Counted from the stretch's first letter, positions 45,127-54,940 are shown. The stretch: DNA of 64,000 nt from Roseinatronobacter monicus (GCF_006716865.1 NZ_VFPT01000001.1:2599001-2663000), one strand, 5' to 3'. Notes: a model not told the origin generated them from the sequence alone. A program made the numbers and translations.

Positions 45127-46317
45127 TTACGCCGCTTGCGCCAGCGCAACATCTGCGGAATTGCGCAGATATTCCTGCGCCGCCGCCACACCAGATCCAA
45201 GCTGCACGTTCCAGTCCAGATCGGCCATGCACATCTCGGCGGTGGCCAGTCCCGACAACAGCATCACATCGCTCAGCATGCCCAGATGGCCAATGCGGAA
45301 CACCTTGCCGGCCACCTCGCCCAGACCCACACCAAAGGCGACGCCATATTTCGACGCGGCCAGTTGCACCAGATCCGTGCCGTTGCACCCTTGCGGCACC
45401 ACAACGGCTGTTACAGTGTCGGAATACAGCTCCGGCGTTGCGGCACAGGGGGTCATCCCCCAGGCCCCGACCGCGCGCCGTGTCGCCTCGGCCAGCCGGT
45501 GGTGGCGGGCGTAGACATGCTCCAGCCCCTCCTCCTCCAACAGCTCGATTGCTTTCGCAAGTCCGGCGATCAAGCCGACAGGCGGCGTATAGGGATAGCC
45601 CCCTGTAGCATAAGACTTCAGCATGTCCCGAAAGTCGAAAAACGTGCGCGGGAGTGTTGCATTCTCCATTGCATTCAACGCCTTGGGGGACACCCCAAGG
45701 ATCGCCAGACCCGCAGGCAGCATAAACCCCTTTTGCGACCCCGCCACAGCAATATCGACCCCCCACCCCGCCATATCAAACGGCATAGACCCGATAGAGG
45801 ACACGCCATCCACAAACAGCATTGCCGGATGTGCCGCGGCGTCCAGACCTGCGCGAACACCCGCGATGTCGGAGCGCACGCCGGTTGCGGTCTCGTTATG
45901 GGTCACCAGAACGGCTTTGATGCTGTGCGCAGTGTCGGCGCTCAGTGCGGCAGCGATTTCGGCCACGGGTGCGCCCATTCCCCATTCAGTTTCAATGACT
46001 TGCACGTTCAGCCCGTGGCGCTGGCACAAGTCGATCCAACGGTGGCTGAACATGCCGAACCGCGCGGTCAGCACTGTGTCGCCGGGCGAGAGCGTGTTTG
46101 TAACCGCTGCCTCCCAACCCCCTGTTCCTGTTGACGGAATCACGATCACCTCACCCTGATCCATGCCCAAAACACGGCGCACACCGGCGATTGCGGGCTT
46201 GAAAATGCGTGCGAAGGCGGGGGAGCGGTGGTCCAGGGTGGGGATATCGCAGGCTTTGCGGATTTCGTCGGGAATATTGGTCGGGCCGGGTATGAAAACT
46301 GGGTTCTGTGTGGACAT
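45127..46317 (-). CDS. bhcA: Aspartate-glyoxylate aminotransferase of the beta-hydroxyaspartate cycle
   Basis: 396 residues, fold type I PLP aminotransferase (alanine-glyoxylate/serine-pyruvate group). Asp170 in FVDGVSS contacts the pyridine nitrogen and Lys196 in AGSQKGFMLPAG forms the Schiff base. It converts aspartate + glyoxylate to oxaloacetate + glycine. I chose ATG 46317 (MSTQNPVF), which has GGAGGAG upstream. It is the first gene of bhcABCD, divergent from bhcR. Confidence 0.93.
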   Translation of the reverse strand: MSTQNPVFIPGPTNIPDEIRKACDIPTLDHRSPAFARIFKPAIAGVRRVLGMDQGEVIVIPSTGTGGWEAAVTNTLSPGDTVLTARFGMFSHRWIDLCQRHGLNVQVIETEWGMGAPVAEIAAALSADTAHSIKAVLVTHNETATGVRSDIAGVRAGLDAAAHPAMLFVDGVSSIGSMPFDMAGWGVDIAVAGSQKGFMLPAGLAILGVSPKALNAMENATLPRTFFDFRDMLKSYATGGYPYTPPVGLIAGLAKAIELLEEEGLEHVYARHHRLAEATRRAVGAWGMTPCAATPELYSDTVTAVVVPQGCNGTDLVQLAASKYGVAFGVGLGEVAGKVFRIGHLGMLSDVMLLSGLATAEMCMADLDWNVQLGSGVAAAQEYLRNSADVALAQAA

Positions 46318-46446
46318 CGGGCTTACTCCTCCCCCTTGATTAATAAAGACATTATCGCCCCGACAGGCCCAGTGCAATTTTTTTGAAATTATTTTTTACA
46401 TGGTGAAAAAACTGGGTTAACATCTGACATTACAGGCAATTTACTT

Positions 46447-46461
46447 TTTCATTATATGAAA
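46447..46461. promoter_or_regulatory. Candidate BhcR operator
   Basis: Perfect inverted repeat TTTCAT-TAT-ATGAAA, 35 bp before the bhcR start and in the AT-rich divergent region with bhcA. IclR proteins bind palindromes of this length. Binding is inferred. Confidence 0.5.
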
Positions 46462-46495
46462 CCATATTTCGATTTTCAGAAAAAAGAGGCACAGC

Positions 46496-47305
46496 ATGGC
46501 TGAAACCAGAGCGCGGGGCCGCCCCCGTGCCTTTCACGACAAAACCGAGCAAAACACCGTCCAGTCGCTGGACCGCGCCTTGGGGATTTTGCGGGTGCTG
46601 TCGGACTCCAACGGGCTGACGCTGACCGAACTTGCGCAGGCCGCAAACCAGTCGACCGCGACGGTCTACCGGGTGCTGAGCACCTTTCAGACGCATGGCA
46701 TGGTCGAGATGGATACCGAGGGGCAGCGCTGGCATGTGGGGGCGGGCGCGTTTCGGGTGGGGTCTTCGTTTTTGCGCCGGACCAAACTGGCCGAGCGGGC
46801 GCGCGGGGCCATGCAGACGCTGATGCGCGCAAGCGGCGAGACGGCCAATCTGGGGATCGAGTCAAAGGACGAAGTGCTGTTCCTGACCCAAGTGGAAACG
46901 CATGAGGCGATCCGCGCGTTCTTCCCGCCCGGCACACGCAGCCCGATGCATGTCTCGGGCATTGGCAAGGCGCTGCTGGCCTATTACCCGATTGTGCGGG
47001 TGGCGGGGATCATGGCGCAGGGCTTGCCGGGCTTCACGCCCGCGTCCCTGACCGATGGCGAGACGCTGGAAGGCGACCTGATCGACACCCGCAAGCGCGG
47101 CTATGCGATTGACAATGAGGAACGCACCGAAGGCATGCGCTGCATCGCCGCCCCGATCTTCAACGCGCATGGCGAGCCAGTGGCGGGCCTGTCCATCTCT
47201 GGCCCCGTCTTTCGCCTGACACTGGAGCGCGCGCAAGCGATGGGCGAGTTGGTCCGCACAGCGGCGGCGGGGGTGACAGAGGCGACAGGCGGGCGGGTGC
47301 GATAA
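46496..47305 (+). CDS. bhcR: IclR-type regulator of the beta-hydroxyaspartate cycle
   Basis: 269 residues. The N-terminal winged helix (VQSLDRALGILRVLSDSNGLT, NQSTATVYRVLSTFQTHGMVE) is followed by an IclR ligand domain (MHVSGIGKALLAYYP, RTEGMRCIAAPIFNAHGEPVAGLSIS). In Paracoccus the orthologue responds to glyoxylate. Its divergent position next to bhcA supports the assignment. GAGGC lies before the ATG. Confidence 0.92.
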   Translation: MAETRARGRPRAFHDKTEQNTVQSLDRALGILRVLSDSNGLTLTELAQAANQSTATVYRVLSTFQTHGMVEMDTEGQRWHVGAGAFRVGSSFLRRTKLAERARGAMQTLMRASGETANLGIESKDEVLFLTQVETHEAIRAFFPPGTRSPMHVSGIGKALLAYYPIVRVAGIMAQGLPGFTPASLTDGETLEGDLIDTRKRGYAIDNEERTEGMRCIAAPIFNAHGEPVAGLSISGPVFRLTLERAQAMGELVRTAAAGVTEATGGRVR

Positions 47306-47409
47306 GGCAGCGGGGCGCTTGTGGGGGGCGTGGAGGATGCGGGTCCTGTCGCATTGAGCCACAGCGGTCATTCCCTGCTATGAAGGGGACCCACGCGACC
47401 CACTCCTAC

Positions 47410-48062
47410 CTATGTATCGGATGTCGACACTGGAGCGTATTGGCCGTATCTGGAACCCAAACGCCTGAAGGCAGCCCCAATGACCTCGGCCGGAAACCCG
47501 AGCGTGCGAAAAACATGGAACCGCGCTATCGCGCAAAGATTATAATTAAGCCATACGATCTCTTGATAGTCATCAGCAGACAACTCAACGCCTCGACCAT
47601 GTGCGACGTCGTTCCTGATTTTCTTAATTCTATTGATATCAATATTTCCTTGAAAACCGCTGTCTAGCCACGCTTGCTGTAGACGACTAAGGCGTTCGGC
47701 CAAGGTCAAACGATTTGGCTGGCTTCTTATAAGCTCATCCAATGTATAAATATCGCTATTATCGCCATGATTTTTTAAAATAGCTCTTAATTTTTTTCTA
47801 GCTACCCTGACATCACTTGATGACCCGCTTCCATTTACCTTGATATCAAAGTCTTCGATGCATCCCACCAGTTCACTAAAATCGCTTGCAGAAAGTTTTT
47901 CCGGTTTCTCCATCCGGAGGACCATATTCATCAAATAGAACAAGTCATCGGACTGTTCGGCTAGAGAATTTAGTAATTTTTCTATGTTGACCGGAGAGCT
48001 ATACCTTATACCAAGTCTCGCGAAATCTGACTCTTCTGAGGGTTTTGGGATTCCCAAATCTA
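47410..48062 (-). pseudogene. ApeA-like HEPN abortive-infection gene, fragment 4 (C-terminal, HEPN domain)
   Basis: About 216 residues in the frame that ends at 47410. It carries the HEPN nuclease motif R-N-x-x-x-H as KKIRNDVAHGRG, within a helical region typical of Apea-like HEPN domains (NRLTLAERLSRLQQAW before it, LCAIARFHVFRTLGFP after it). HEPN proteins of this group cleave RNA during phage attack. The fragment was cut from its N-terminus by IS630. Joining at TA 48061-48062 to TA at 49191-49192 (or 49188-49189) restores one reading frame. Confidence 0.72.
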
Positions 48063-49190
48063 TGAAGATCTGACTCAATGGCGTCAGATTTTCTGGGGAG
48101 GGCCTCTCTATGGGCGCAGCGCTCGCGTTACGGACAGACTACGACGGCATGAAGTTGAGAGAACTTGCGCGAAAGACAAAGGATGCCAACCAAGCCCGCA
48201 GGCTTTTGGCGCTGGCGGAGATCTATGATGGCGGTCGGCGCAGCGATGCTGCTCGGATTGGTGGTGTTGGCCTACAAATTGTCCGTGACTGGGTGGAGCG
48301 GTTTAATGCCCGCGGGCCTGACGGCTTGATCAACGGCAAAGCTCCTGGTCAGCAGTCTAAGCTTAACGATGAGCAGCGCAGGGCGCTTGCTGCAATTGTT
48401 GAGAGCGGTCCGACCTTATCGGTCCATGGGGTCGTCCGCTGGCGCCTGAGTGATCTGAGGAAATGGATTGCAGACACATTTGGGATTTCACTTCACGAGA
48501 CGTCGATAAGCCGGGAACTCAGGGCGCTTGGTTATGTCAAACTCACAGCACGCCCGCGCCATCACGCGCAAGATACAGCCGCACTGGAGGACTTTAAAAA
48601 AAAGGGTTTGCAGCCGCAGTAGCAAAGCTCCGCGCACGGCTCCTGCAAGGCACTGTGATCGAAGTCTGGTTCCAAGATGAAGCGCGTGTCGGCCAGAAAA
48701 ACAAGATCACGCGCCGATGGGCGAAGCGCGGTACGCGACCTTCCGCCCCACATGATCAGCGCACGAGTTCAAGCTACATCTTTGGAGCGATTTGCCCAGC
48801 CCTCGGGAAAGCTGCAGGTCTTGTGCTGCCAGCGTGCAATACCGAAGCGATGGCCCTGCATCTTGCTGAAATCTCCCAAACTGTCGCACCCAAAGCACAT
48901 GGGGCTGTGCTCGTGGATCAAGCCGCATGGCACATGACTGACAAGCTGGTCATTCCGGACAACATCACCATCATCCCGATCCCCGCAAAATGCCCAGAAC
49001 TCAATCCAGTCGAAAACATCTGGCAATTCATGCGAGACAACTGGCTATCAAACCTCATCTTCGAAACCTATGAAGACATCGTAGATCATTGCTGCAAGGC
49101 TTGGAACAAATTGGTCAGCATGCCCGACACAATCACCTCCATTGGAACCCGCGACTGGGCTCAAGAGTTCTGATCAATGCTGATTGGTAT
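48063..49190 (+). mobile_element. IS630-family insertion sequence
   Basis: About 1.13 kb, placed by the TA dinucleotides on each side and by restoration of the host reading frame when it is removed. The exact right end is ambiguous by three bases (49187 or 49190). Clear terminal inverted repeats were not found by eye. The transposase is in two overlapping frames. Confidence 0.75.
48110..49173 (+). CDS. IS630-family transposase, two frames joined by a -1 frameshift
   Basis: The first frame (48110-48622, 170 residues) gives the helix-turn-helix part (QARRLLALAEIYDGGRRSDAAR, VRDWVERFNARGPDGL). The second (to 49173) gives the DDE domain: VWFQDEARVGQ, GAVLVDQAAWH and CPELNPVENIW. A run of eight A at 48597-48604 followed by GGG is a classical slippery site; slipping back one base joins the frames (FKKKGFAAAVAKLRARL). 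This is the usual expression mode for many IS630 elements, so the gene may be active. Confidence 0.85.
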
Positions 49191-49668
49191 TAGAAAAAGC
49201 GCCTCATGCCACTTAACGTGATGTAGATTGCTCTTGAAGACTGGGCGGAATAATAGCTCGGCAGTGACCGGCACATCTTCCCCATTCCATTGCCTCGTGT
49301 GCGTTGTTCCAATGTGATATGGATTTTGAGCCATTCGGCATCCAAGCAAGAACGAAAACAATGTGTTCACTCGCCAAATCAATTTCTGAATAGTGCTGTA
49401 GTCGACTGGACTTGGAAACTCAAACCGCAGAAATGTTCGTTGAGTTACCTTCGTCATACCTTCCTCATCACGCGTTTCGACAAGACTTCGAACCGTTGCA
49501 TTTTTCTTATCAATAAGCGTGAAATGTTCTTGCGTAGGATGGTCAATCCTAACTGATGCTGTAGGAAATGTATTCTCTTTTAGATGCTCGTATTCAGACT
49601 TCACGAGTTGCGGCGCAAACCAAGCACTGAAAGCAGGCATATCCATGTTTAAGGCTATGAAGCATTTC
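49191..49668 (-). pseudogene. ApeA-like gene, fragment 3 (end of N-terminal domain)
   Basis: About 159 residues with TIQKLIWRVNTLFSFLLGCR and MPAFSAWFAPQ, which match the layout of the ApeA N-terminal domain. The left side is cut by IS630 and the right by ISL3. It joins fragment 2 in frame across the duplicated AGCATTTC (...LEDPNEKC + FIALNMDMPAF...). Confidence 0.68.
49661..49668. repeat. Left target-site duplication of ISL3 element
   Basis: AGCATTTC, identical to 51160-51167. Eight bases is the usual length for ISL3. Confidence 0.88.
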
Positions 49669-51159
49669 GGTCCCTTCGCGATTTGTGTGGGTTGCTGGTG
49701 GGCGGCGGATTGAATCTTCTACCAGATATTGTGGTCACAACATAAGGCGCGTCTGTCGCGGAGACCTCAAATATCGCAGCGTCAGACGCGCCGAGCCTGT
49801 TGAGCTGCGGCAGTTTTTTTGGATAGGGTGAAGCTTCCTGAAACCAGCGGATGAGGAGGCATTCATGGGTCCCGAGACAAGTTTGTTCACGACAGCTCTT
49901 GGCCTGCAGGCTCCGTGGAGTGTCACGGACGTACGTTTTGACGCCAAACTCAAAGAGATCCACTTTGACGTCCGCTTCAAGGCGGGAAGTCGATTTGCTT
50001 GTCCCTCCTGTGGCGCGCCCGATCAGCCCGTCCATGACACGCGATCCAGGATCTGGGAACACCTGCGTTTTTTCGAGCACAAGGCTTTCATCCATGCCGA
50101 TGTGCCACGTGTTGCTTGCAGCCAATGTAGCAAGACCGGACAGGTTCCGGTCCCCTGGGCGCGCAGTGGCAGCGGTTTCAGTCAGTTGTTTGAAGCCTTT
50201 GTGATTGCGCTGGTGCGACAGATGCCGGTGAAGGCTGTTGCTGATATGCTTGATGTTGGTGACGATCGCCTCTGGCGGGTTCTTGACCATTACGTGTCGT
50301 CAGCGCGAGATCGCGAAGACTTCAGCGCCGTGACCGCCCTTGGGATTGACGAGACAGCTGCGCGCCGCGGGCATAATTACATCACCCTATTTCACGACCT
50401 TCTGGCCGGCAGGCTTCTCTTTGCCTGTGAAGGACGTGATGCAAAGACTGTGGCGGCTTTCGGTGAAGATCTGCGCGCCCATGGCGGTGATCCCGATGCC
50501 ATCTCCGCTGCCTGTATCGATATGAGTAGGGCCTACATTTCTGGCGTCGCAAAGCATCTGTCGAACGCGGATGTTACCTTCGACCCATTCCATGTCATCC
50601 AACTGGCCAATGTGGCGCTTGAAGAGGTTCGCCGCGCCGAAGTACGCAGCAGACCTGAGTTGAAACACAGCCGCTGGATGTGGCTCAAGGACAAGAAGAG
50701 ATGGACGAAGCGGCAGATCACACAGCATCATGATCTATCTCGGATGCACCTGAAAACAGGACGCGCGTTTCGCTTGAAAGAGGCTTTGCGCGACATCTTT
50801 GCTGAAGCCGAGTCCAAGGCAGAGGCCGAAGAACGGCTTACCGCCTGGTTTCAATGGGCGCGCCGCAGCAGGCTGCCAGCATTCAAGAAACTCGCTCTGA
50901 CACTCAAGGCGCACTGGGATGGTATACTTAACGGTTTTGACAGCGATCTGAGCAACGGCGCTGTCGAAGCCATCAACGGCCTCATTCAGGCCGCAAAGGC
51001 TCGGGCGCGCGGGTATCGCAAAACCCGCAACCTCATCAACATGTCATACCTCATCGCAGGCAATCTCACCCACTTACCAGCGTCACCCTACCGCACAACA
51101 TCTTGTGCCACAGGCAAATGAACGGAAACCAAGCCACCCACACAAACCGCGAAATAGCC
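49669..51159 (+). mobile_element. ISL3-family insertion sequence
   Basis: A 1491-bp element with imperfect inverted repeats of about 30 bp that both start with GG and share TTCGCG and TTTGTGTGGGT (49669-49698 and 51130-51159), and a perfect 8-bp target duplication. It is inserted in the ApeA-like gene. Confidence 0.9.
49865..51121 (+). CDS. ISL3-family transposase
   Basis: 418 residues. N-terminal zinc finger (CPSC ... CSQC), then helix-turn-helix and DDE domain with LGIDETAARRGHNYITL, FDPFHVIQLANVALEEVRR and the late FDSDLSNGAVEAINGLIQAAKARARGY split over the last conserved blocks. Full length and without stop codons. Confidence 0.93.
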   Translation: MGPETSLFTTALGLQAPWSVTDVRFDAKLKEIHFDVRFKAGSRFACPSCGAPDQPVHDTRSRIWEHLRFFEHKAFIHADVPRVACSQCSKTGQVPVPWARSGSGFSQLFEAFVIALVRQMPVKAVADMLDVGDDRLWRVLDHYVSSARDREDFSAVTALGIDETAARRGHNYITLFHDLLAGRLLFACEGRDAKTVAAFGEDLRAHGGDPDAISAACIDMSRAYISGVAKHLSNADVTFDPFHVIQLANVALEEVRRAEVRSRPELKHSRWMWLKDKKRWTKRQITQHHDLSRMHLKTGRAFRLKEALRDIFAEAESKAEAEERLTAWFQWARRSRLPAFKKLALTLKAHWDGILNGFDSDLSNGAVEAINGLIQAAKARARGYRKTRNLINMSYLIAGNLTHLPASPYRTTSCATGK

Positions 51160-51167
51160 AGCATTTC
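51160..51167. repeat. Right target-site duplication of ISL3 element
   Basis: AGCATTTC, partner of 49661-49668. Confidence 0.88.
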
Positions 51168-51342
51168 TCGTTTGGGTCTTCCAAGTGAATATTTTTTAGT
51201 ATGGCGCTCGCCAATATACGTGACTTTGCTCTCATAACACCGAAGTTCGACAGCAAATTGGGTAAATTCGCTATCTTCAACTTTCTGATGCCATAGTTTT
51301 CAATGAGTTGCTGCCCCCGAGCTTCCCGTTCCGGCGAAGTTG
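51160..51342 (-). pseudogene. ApeA-like gene, fragment 2
   Basis: About 60 residues (LIENYGIRKLKIANLPNLLS, then ILASAILKNIHLEDPNEKC) between IS1634 and ISL3. The segment ILASAILKNIHLED resembles the conserved middle of the ApeA N-terminal domain. Codon phase continues exactly into fragment 3 when ISL3 and one copy of its target duplication are removed. Confidence 0.62.
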
Positions 51343-51408
51343 TGTTGTAACACGTTTCGGTAATATTCTGCTTGCAGATATGGCGCATTCGGACTTATTG
51401 TTAGTCCA

Positions 51409-52760
51409 ATGTATACGCGCATCTCAAAATCAGGCGGTCGAAGCTATCTCCAACTGGTGGAGGGACATCGCGACGCGGAAGGAAAGGTCAGGATCAAGGT
51501 GGTCGCCAACCTCGGCCGCCTGGACAGGCTGTCGCCTGACAAGCTTGATCCGCTGATCAATGGGTTGAACCGAGCCGTCGGGCGCCTTGAGAACACGGCG
51601 CAGGAGATTACACACGATCCCGCCCGCACCTATGGCACGGTCTTTGCCCTGCATGAGTTGTGGAAAGACCTTGGGTTCGACCACGCTCTCAACCGGGCGT
51701 TGCGCTCGGGAAAGCGCAGCATTGATGCCGAGGCCCTCGTGCGGGCGATGGTGTTCAACAGGCTGTGCGATGCCACAAGCAAACTGGGCTGCCTGCGCTG
51801 GCTGGAGACCGTGGCCATGCCGGCCATGCCCGAGACCGTCACCCATCAGCATTTGCTTCGCGCCATGGACGCGTTGATGGACAACGCTGAGGGTGTCGAG
51901 GAGGCTTTGGCCCGCCAGATCAGGCCGCTCGTGGATCACGATCTCACAATGGTCTTCTATGACCTGACCACTGTGCGCATTCACGGTGAAGCCCGGCTTG
52001 AGGACGATGTTCGCGCCTTCGGCATGAACAAGGAAACAGGCGGCATCGCGCGGCAATTCGTACTGGGCGTGGTGCAGACCGCCGACGGGCTGCCACTCAT
52101 GCACACCGTGCATCCGGGAAATGTGTCCGAGACCAAGACCCTGCAGGGCATGGTGCAAACGGTCCTGCAGCGCTTCCCCATCCAGCGTATCATTCTGGTG
52201 GCGGATCGCGGCCTGCTGAGTCTGGACAATATCCATCACCTGACAGACATCGCCGATAAGGGCGGGCGCAAGCTGGAGTTCATCCTAGCCGTGCCTGCGC
52301 GTCGCTATGGCGATCTTGTGGAAACCTTCCAGAATTTCGACTTCAGCGACGGTGACGGGTTGCGCGAGGCCAGTTTTGAAGGGCACCGCCTGATTGTGGC
52401 GCATGATGCCACCCGCGCAATCGAGCAGGGTGAGGCCCGTCGGGCGCAGATCAATGAGTTGGAGGCCATGGGGAACACCATGGTGACCAAGCTTGATCGG
52501 CAAGATGAAGGCAAGAGCGCTCTTGGGCGGCGCGCCTCAGACCGGGGGGCCTATAGCCGCTTTGTCCGTGCCATCGCCGATGCCGAGCTCACCCGCTTCA
52601 TCAAGGCCGATCTGACGGCGGATCGGTTCAGTTGGAACGTTGATGAAGAGGCCATCGCGCGCGCGGCCCTCTTTGACGGCAAGCTCGTCTTGCTGACCAA
52701 TGTCCCCGAGATCACCCCGGCTGACGCCGTCGCGCGCTACAAGGCACTGGCAGATATCGA
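51409..52760 (+). pseudogene. IS1634-family transposase, N-terminal part
   Basis: The first 450 residues of the transposase, with FYDLTTVRIHG for the first and LVADRGLLSLDNI for the second catalytic Asp. It is cut at the codon for the residue after ALADI. It continues at 55175; the two parts sum to 1650 bp, an exact 549-residue frame plus stop. Confidence 0.92.
52754..52760. repeat. Left core repeat of the nested recombinase element
   Basis: ATATCGA, identical to 55168-55174 at the other end. One copy stays in the transposase after removal. Confidence 0.82.
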
Positions 52761-52782
52761 TATCGACCAGACATTTCGACTC

Positions 52783-53136
52783 TCAAGTGATAAGTTTAAG
52801 TTGTTCTGCGCTTTGCCGGGGCGGCAGGCGCCTCAGGTGGGGCGGGCTCGCGCGGATCGCTTTAAGATCCTCGATCATTGTCGCGTCAGCAGTCACCAGC
52901 TTCACCGGTTTGCGGTCATGTTTAACCAGGCGGCTGCTTAGGCGGCCGTTGGCGACCCAATAATACAGGGTCGCTTGAGGCATGCCGATGGCTTCGGCTA
53001 ATTCTCGGATTGTCCACTCGTCGGGTTCGCGCACAATCATCGCTGAGGCGCTGGGTTTTTTGCGCTGTGGTTTGGCGATGCCCGCCGCAACCAGGCGGTG
53101 GCGGACCATTTCGGGGGTATAGGTGTTACGACGCTT
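52783..53136 (-). CDS. C-terminal helix-turn-helix part of the recombinase, in a shifted frame
   Basis: About 118 residues that continue the recombinase after a one-base shift at a run of nine G (C on the coding strand, 53137-53145). It contains KRRNTYTPEMVRHRLVAAGI and a MerR/excisionase-like helix-turn-helix, WTIRELAEAIGMPQATLYYWV. With eight instead of nine C the two frames would be one protein of about 720 residues. Either the tract has gained a base or ribosomes slip here. Confidence 0.7.
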   Translation of the reverse strand, partial: KRRNTYTPEMVRHRLVAAGIAKPQRKKPSASAMIVREPDEWTIRELAEAIGMPQATLYYWVANGRLSSRLVKHDRKPVKLVTADATMIEDLKAIRASPPHLRRLPPRQSAEQLKLIT

Positions 53137-54940
53137 GGGGGGGGGCAAAGCCTTCTTCGTTGAGAATATTGGCAATGCAGCGGCTACTGTGGCCAGCTTC
53201 GTAGAGTTCCTTCATGCGCGCAATCAGTGCCGGATAGCTGCTGAGCGCGGTGATCCGCGCGACAGGACGGATCACCTTGTGCATCGTTTGATTGCCGCCA
53301 TGCCAATGACACGTGACCTCCACATGCTCGGTGTCATCAACCATCTTGATGATAACCCTTTCGAGCAGCAGCCGTACAATTTCCTGTCGTTCTCTTTGTG
53401 TGGTTGTTGCCGCCTGCCAAAGCGCGGGGAGATCTTGGGTAAGGGTACGGATCGCCTCCAGTTCAGTGCGGCTCGGTGCTTGCAGACGTTCGCGCTGGAA
53501 GCGGTCATAATCAACCATGAGGCGCGCTTGGCTCGCCAGCGCCTCTTCCCAACTCTTCTCGAGACTACGCGCAACCAGTCGGTTCTCTGGCTCGACGCTG
53601 GCATAACTCCGCCGGGCGCGATCAACCTCGAATTGGGCGCGCTCAAGACGCTGCTGCCATTGACGATCGAGAGATTTGCGTTCCGCTTCAAGGTCGCTGG
53701 CGACCGCAAGACTGATCTCGAGCGCGGCTGGTTCCAGCGATCGCAGGATAGCGCGCGACACAGCCTCATCAACCGGGGCCGCTTTAAGCGACTGACAGAT
53801 TGGTTCTGCGTAGGCCATGTGCATGCCATTGCAGATGTAGCGCGCGACTTGACCATTGTTGTTATAGGTTGGCTGCATCCTCAAGCCGCACGCGCCACAA
53901 ATCACCATGCCCGATAGCAAAGCGCTTCCAGCCCGGACCGGCCCCTGCGCGCTCGGCAGGTTGGCCCTAATCTGCGCTTGGATGCTCTCGAATTGCTCCA
54001 AGCTGATATAGGCCGGCAACCGGTCTGGCAGAAACACCTCGACATTGTCCGGCGCCTTCACGCAGCGCCCGGTTCCAGGACGCCCCGGCTTCTGGTGCCG
54101 CCTGTCGACGGGCCGCGCACCCCAGGCATACACACCGGCATAAATAGGATTGTTGAACAGGTTATGCAGCGTGGCTCGGCTTGGGCGGCGCCACTCAAGA
54201 TCACCCTTGGTCGGGCCATCTTTCCTGCGTATCGGCATCTGTATATTGTGCTCGTTCAGATACCGCAGCACACCTCCAACCGACCGCAGCCGCTCAAACA
54301 AATCAAAGATAAGACGGATGACGCCCTGGGCCTGTTCATCAGGTTCGAAGATGACCTCCCCCGACGGGCGCGCTACATAACCCGCTGGCAAACTCTTTGC
54401 GAGTTCGCCGCGCCGGGCCTTCGCACGTCGCCCCTCCAGCATTCTTGCCTTGATAATATGCAGTTCGGCCTCGCTCATTGTCCCCTTTAAGCCTAACAGG
54501 AGCCTATCGTTGAAATTCGATGGGTCGTAAACGCCATCGGCATCCGCAATCAATGTATCGAATAGGGAGCAAATCTCCAACAACTGGTGCCAGTCCCGGC
54601 ACGAGCGCGCAAGCCGTGACATCTCGACCCCAAGGACCAATCCGACACGACCCAGTCCGACTTCTGCTACCAGCCGCTGAAAGCCAAGCCGTCCCTCGAT
54701 CGAGGCGCCCGAGCGTCCCAGATCATCGTCGACCACGACGATCGCTTCCCGCGGCCAGCCAAGTGCGAAAGCCCGGTCAACCAGAGCGTATTGCAGCCGT
54801 GTCGATTCCTGATTGCGCTCAGCCTGCTGCAGCGTTGATTGGCGAATATAAACGATCGCTTGGCGATCGCGATGCTGTCCGCAGACTTTCTCGGGTAAAC
54901 TCTGGGCGCGCGGGACCATGATCGATTCTGACGTCATCAT
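53126..54940 (-). CDS. Large serine recombinase
   Basis: 604 residues. The N-terminal resolvase/invertase catalytic domain has Ser35 in VYIRQSTLQQ and GVEMSRLARSCRDWHQLLE. It is followed by the recombinase domain (NLFNNPIYAGVYAWGARP), a zinc-ribbon domain (SGMVICGACGLRM ... YICNGMH) and a long coiled coil (about 415-500, with many Arg/Glu/Ala). Such enzymes insert and excise DNA between short att cores. The frame ends just after the C tract (GFAPPQAS). It is the driver of the nested element. Confidence 0.9.
   Translation of the reverse strand: MMTSESIMVPRAQSLPEKVCGQHRDRQAIVYIRQSTLQQAERNQESTRLQYALVDRAFALGWPREAIVVVDDDLGRSGASIEGRLGFQRLVAEVGLGRVGLVLGVEMSRLARSCRDWHQLLEICSLFDTLIADADGVYDPSNFNDRLLLGLKGTMSEAELHIIKARMLEGRRAKARRGELAKSLPAGYVARPSGEVIFEPDEQAQGVIRLIFDLFERLRSVGGVLRYLNEHNIQMPIRRKDGPTKGDLEWRRPSRATLHNLFNNPIYAGVYAWGARPVDRRHQKPGRPGTGRCVKAPDNVEVFLPDRLPAYISLEQFESIQAQIRANLPSAQGPVRAGSALLSGMVICGACGLRMQPTYNNNGQVARYICNGMHMAYAEPICQSLKAAPVDEAVSRAILRSLEPAALEISLAVASDLEAERKSLDRQWQQRLERAQFEVDRARRSYASVEPENRLVARSLEKSWEEALASQARLMVDYDRFQRERLQAPSRTELEAIRTLTQDLPALWQAATTTQRERQEIVRLLLERVIIKMVDDTEHVEVTCHWHGGNQTMHKVIRPVARITALSSYPALIARMKELYEAGHSSRCIANILNEEGFAPPQAS

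Noticed and set aside
48063..49190. Terminal inverted repeats of the IS630 element
   Set aside because: I aligned both ends by eye and found only weak, gapped similarity; the limits given rest on TA sites and host-frame restoration.
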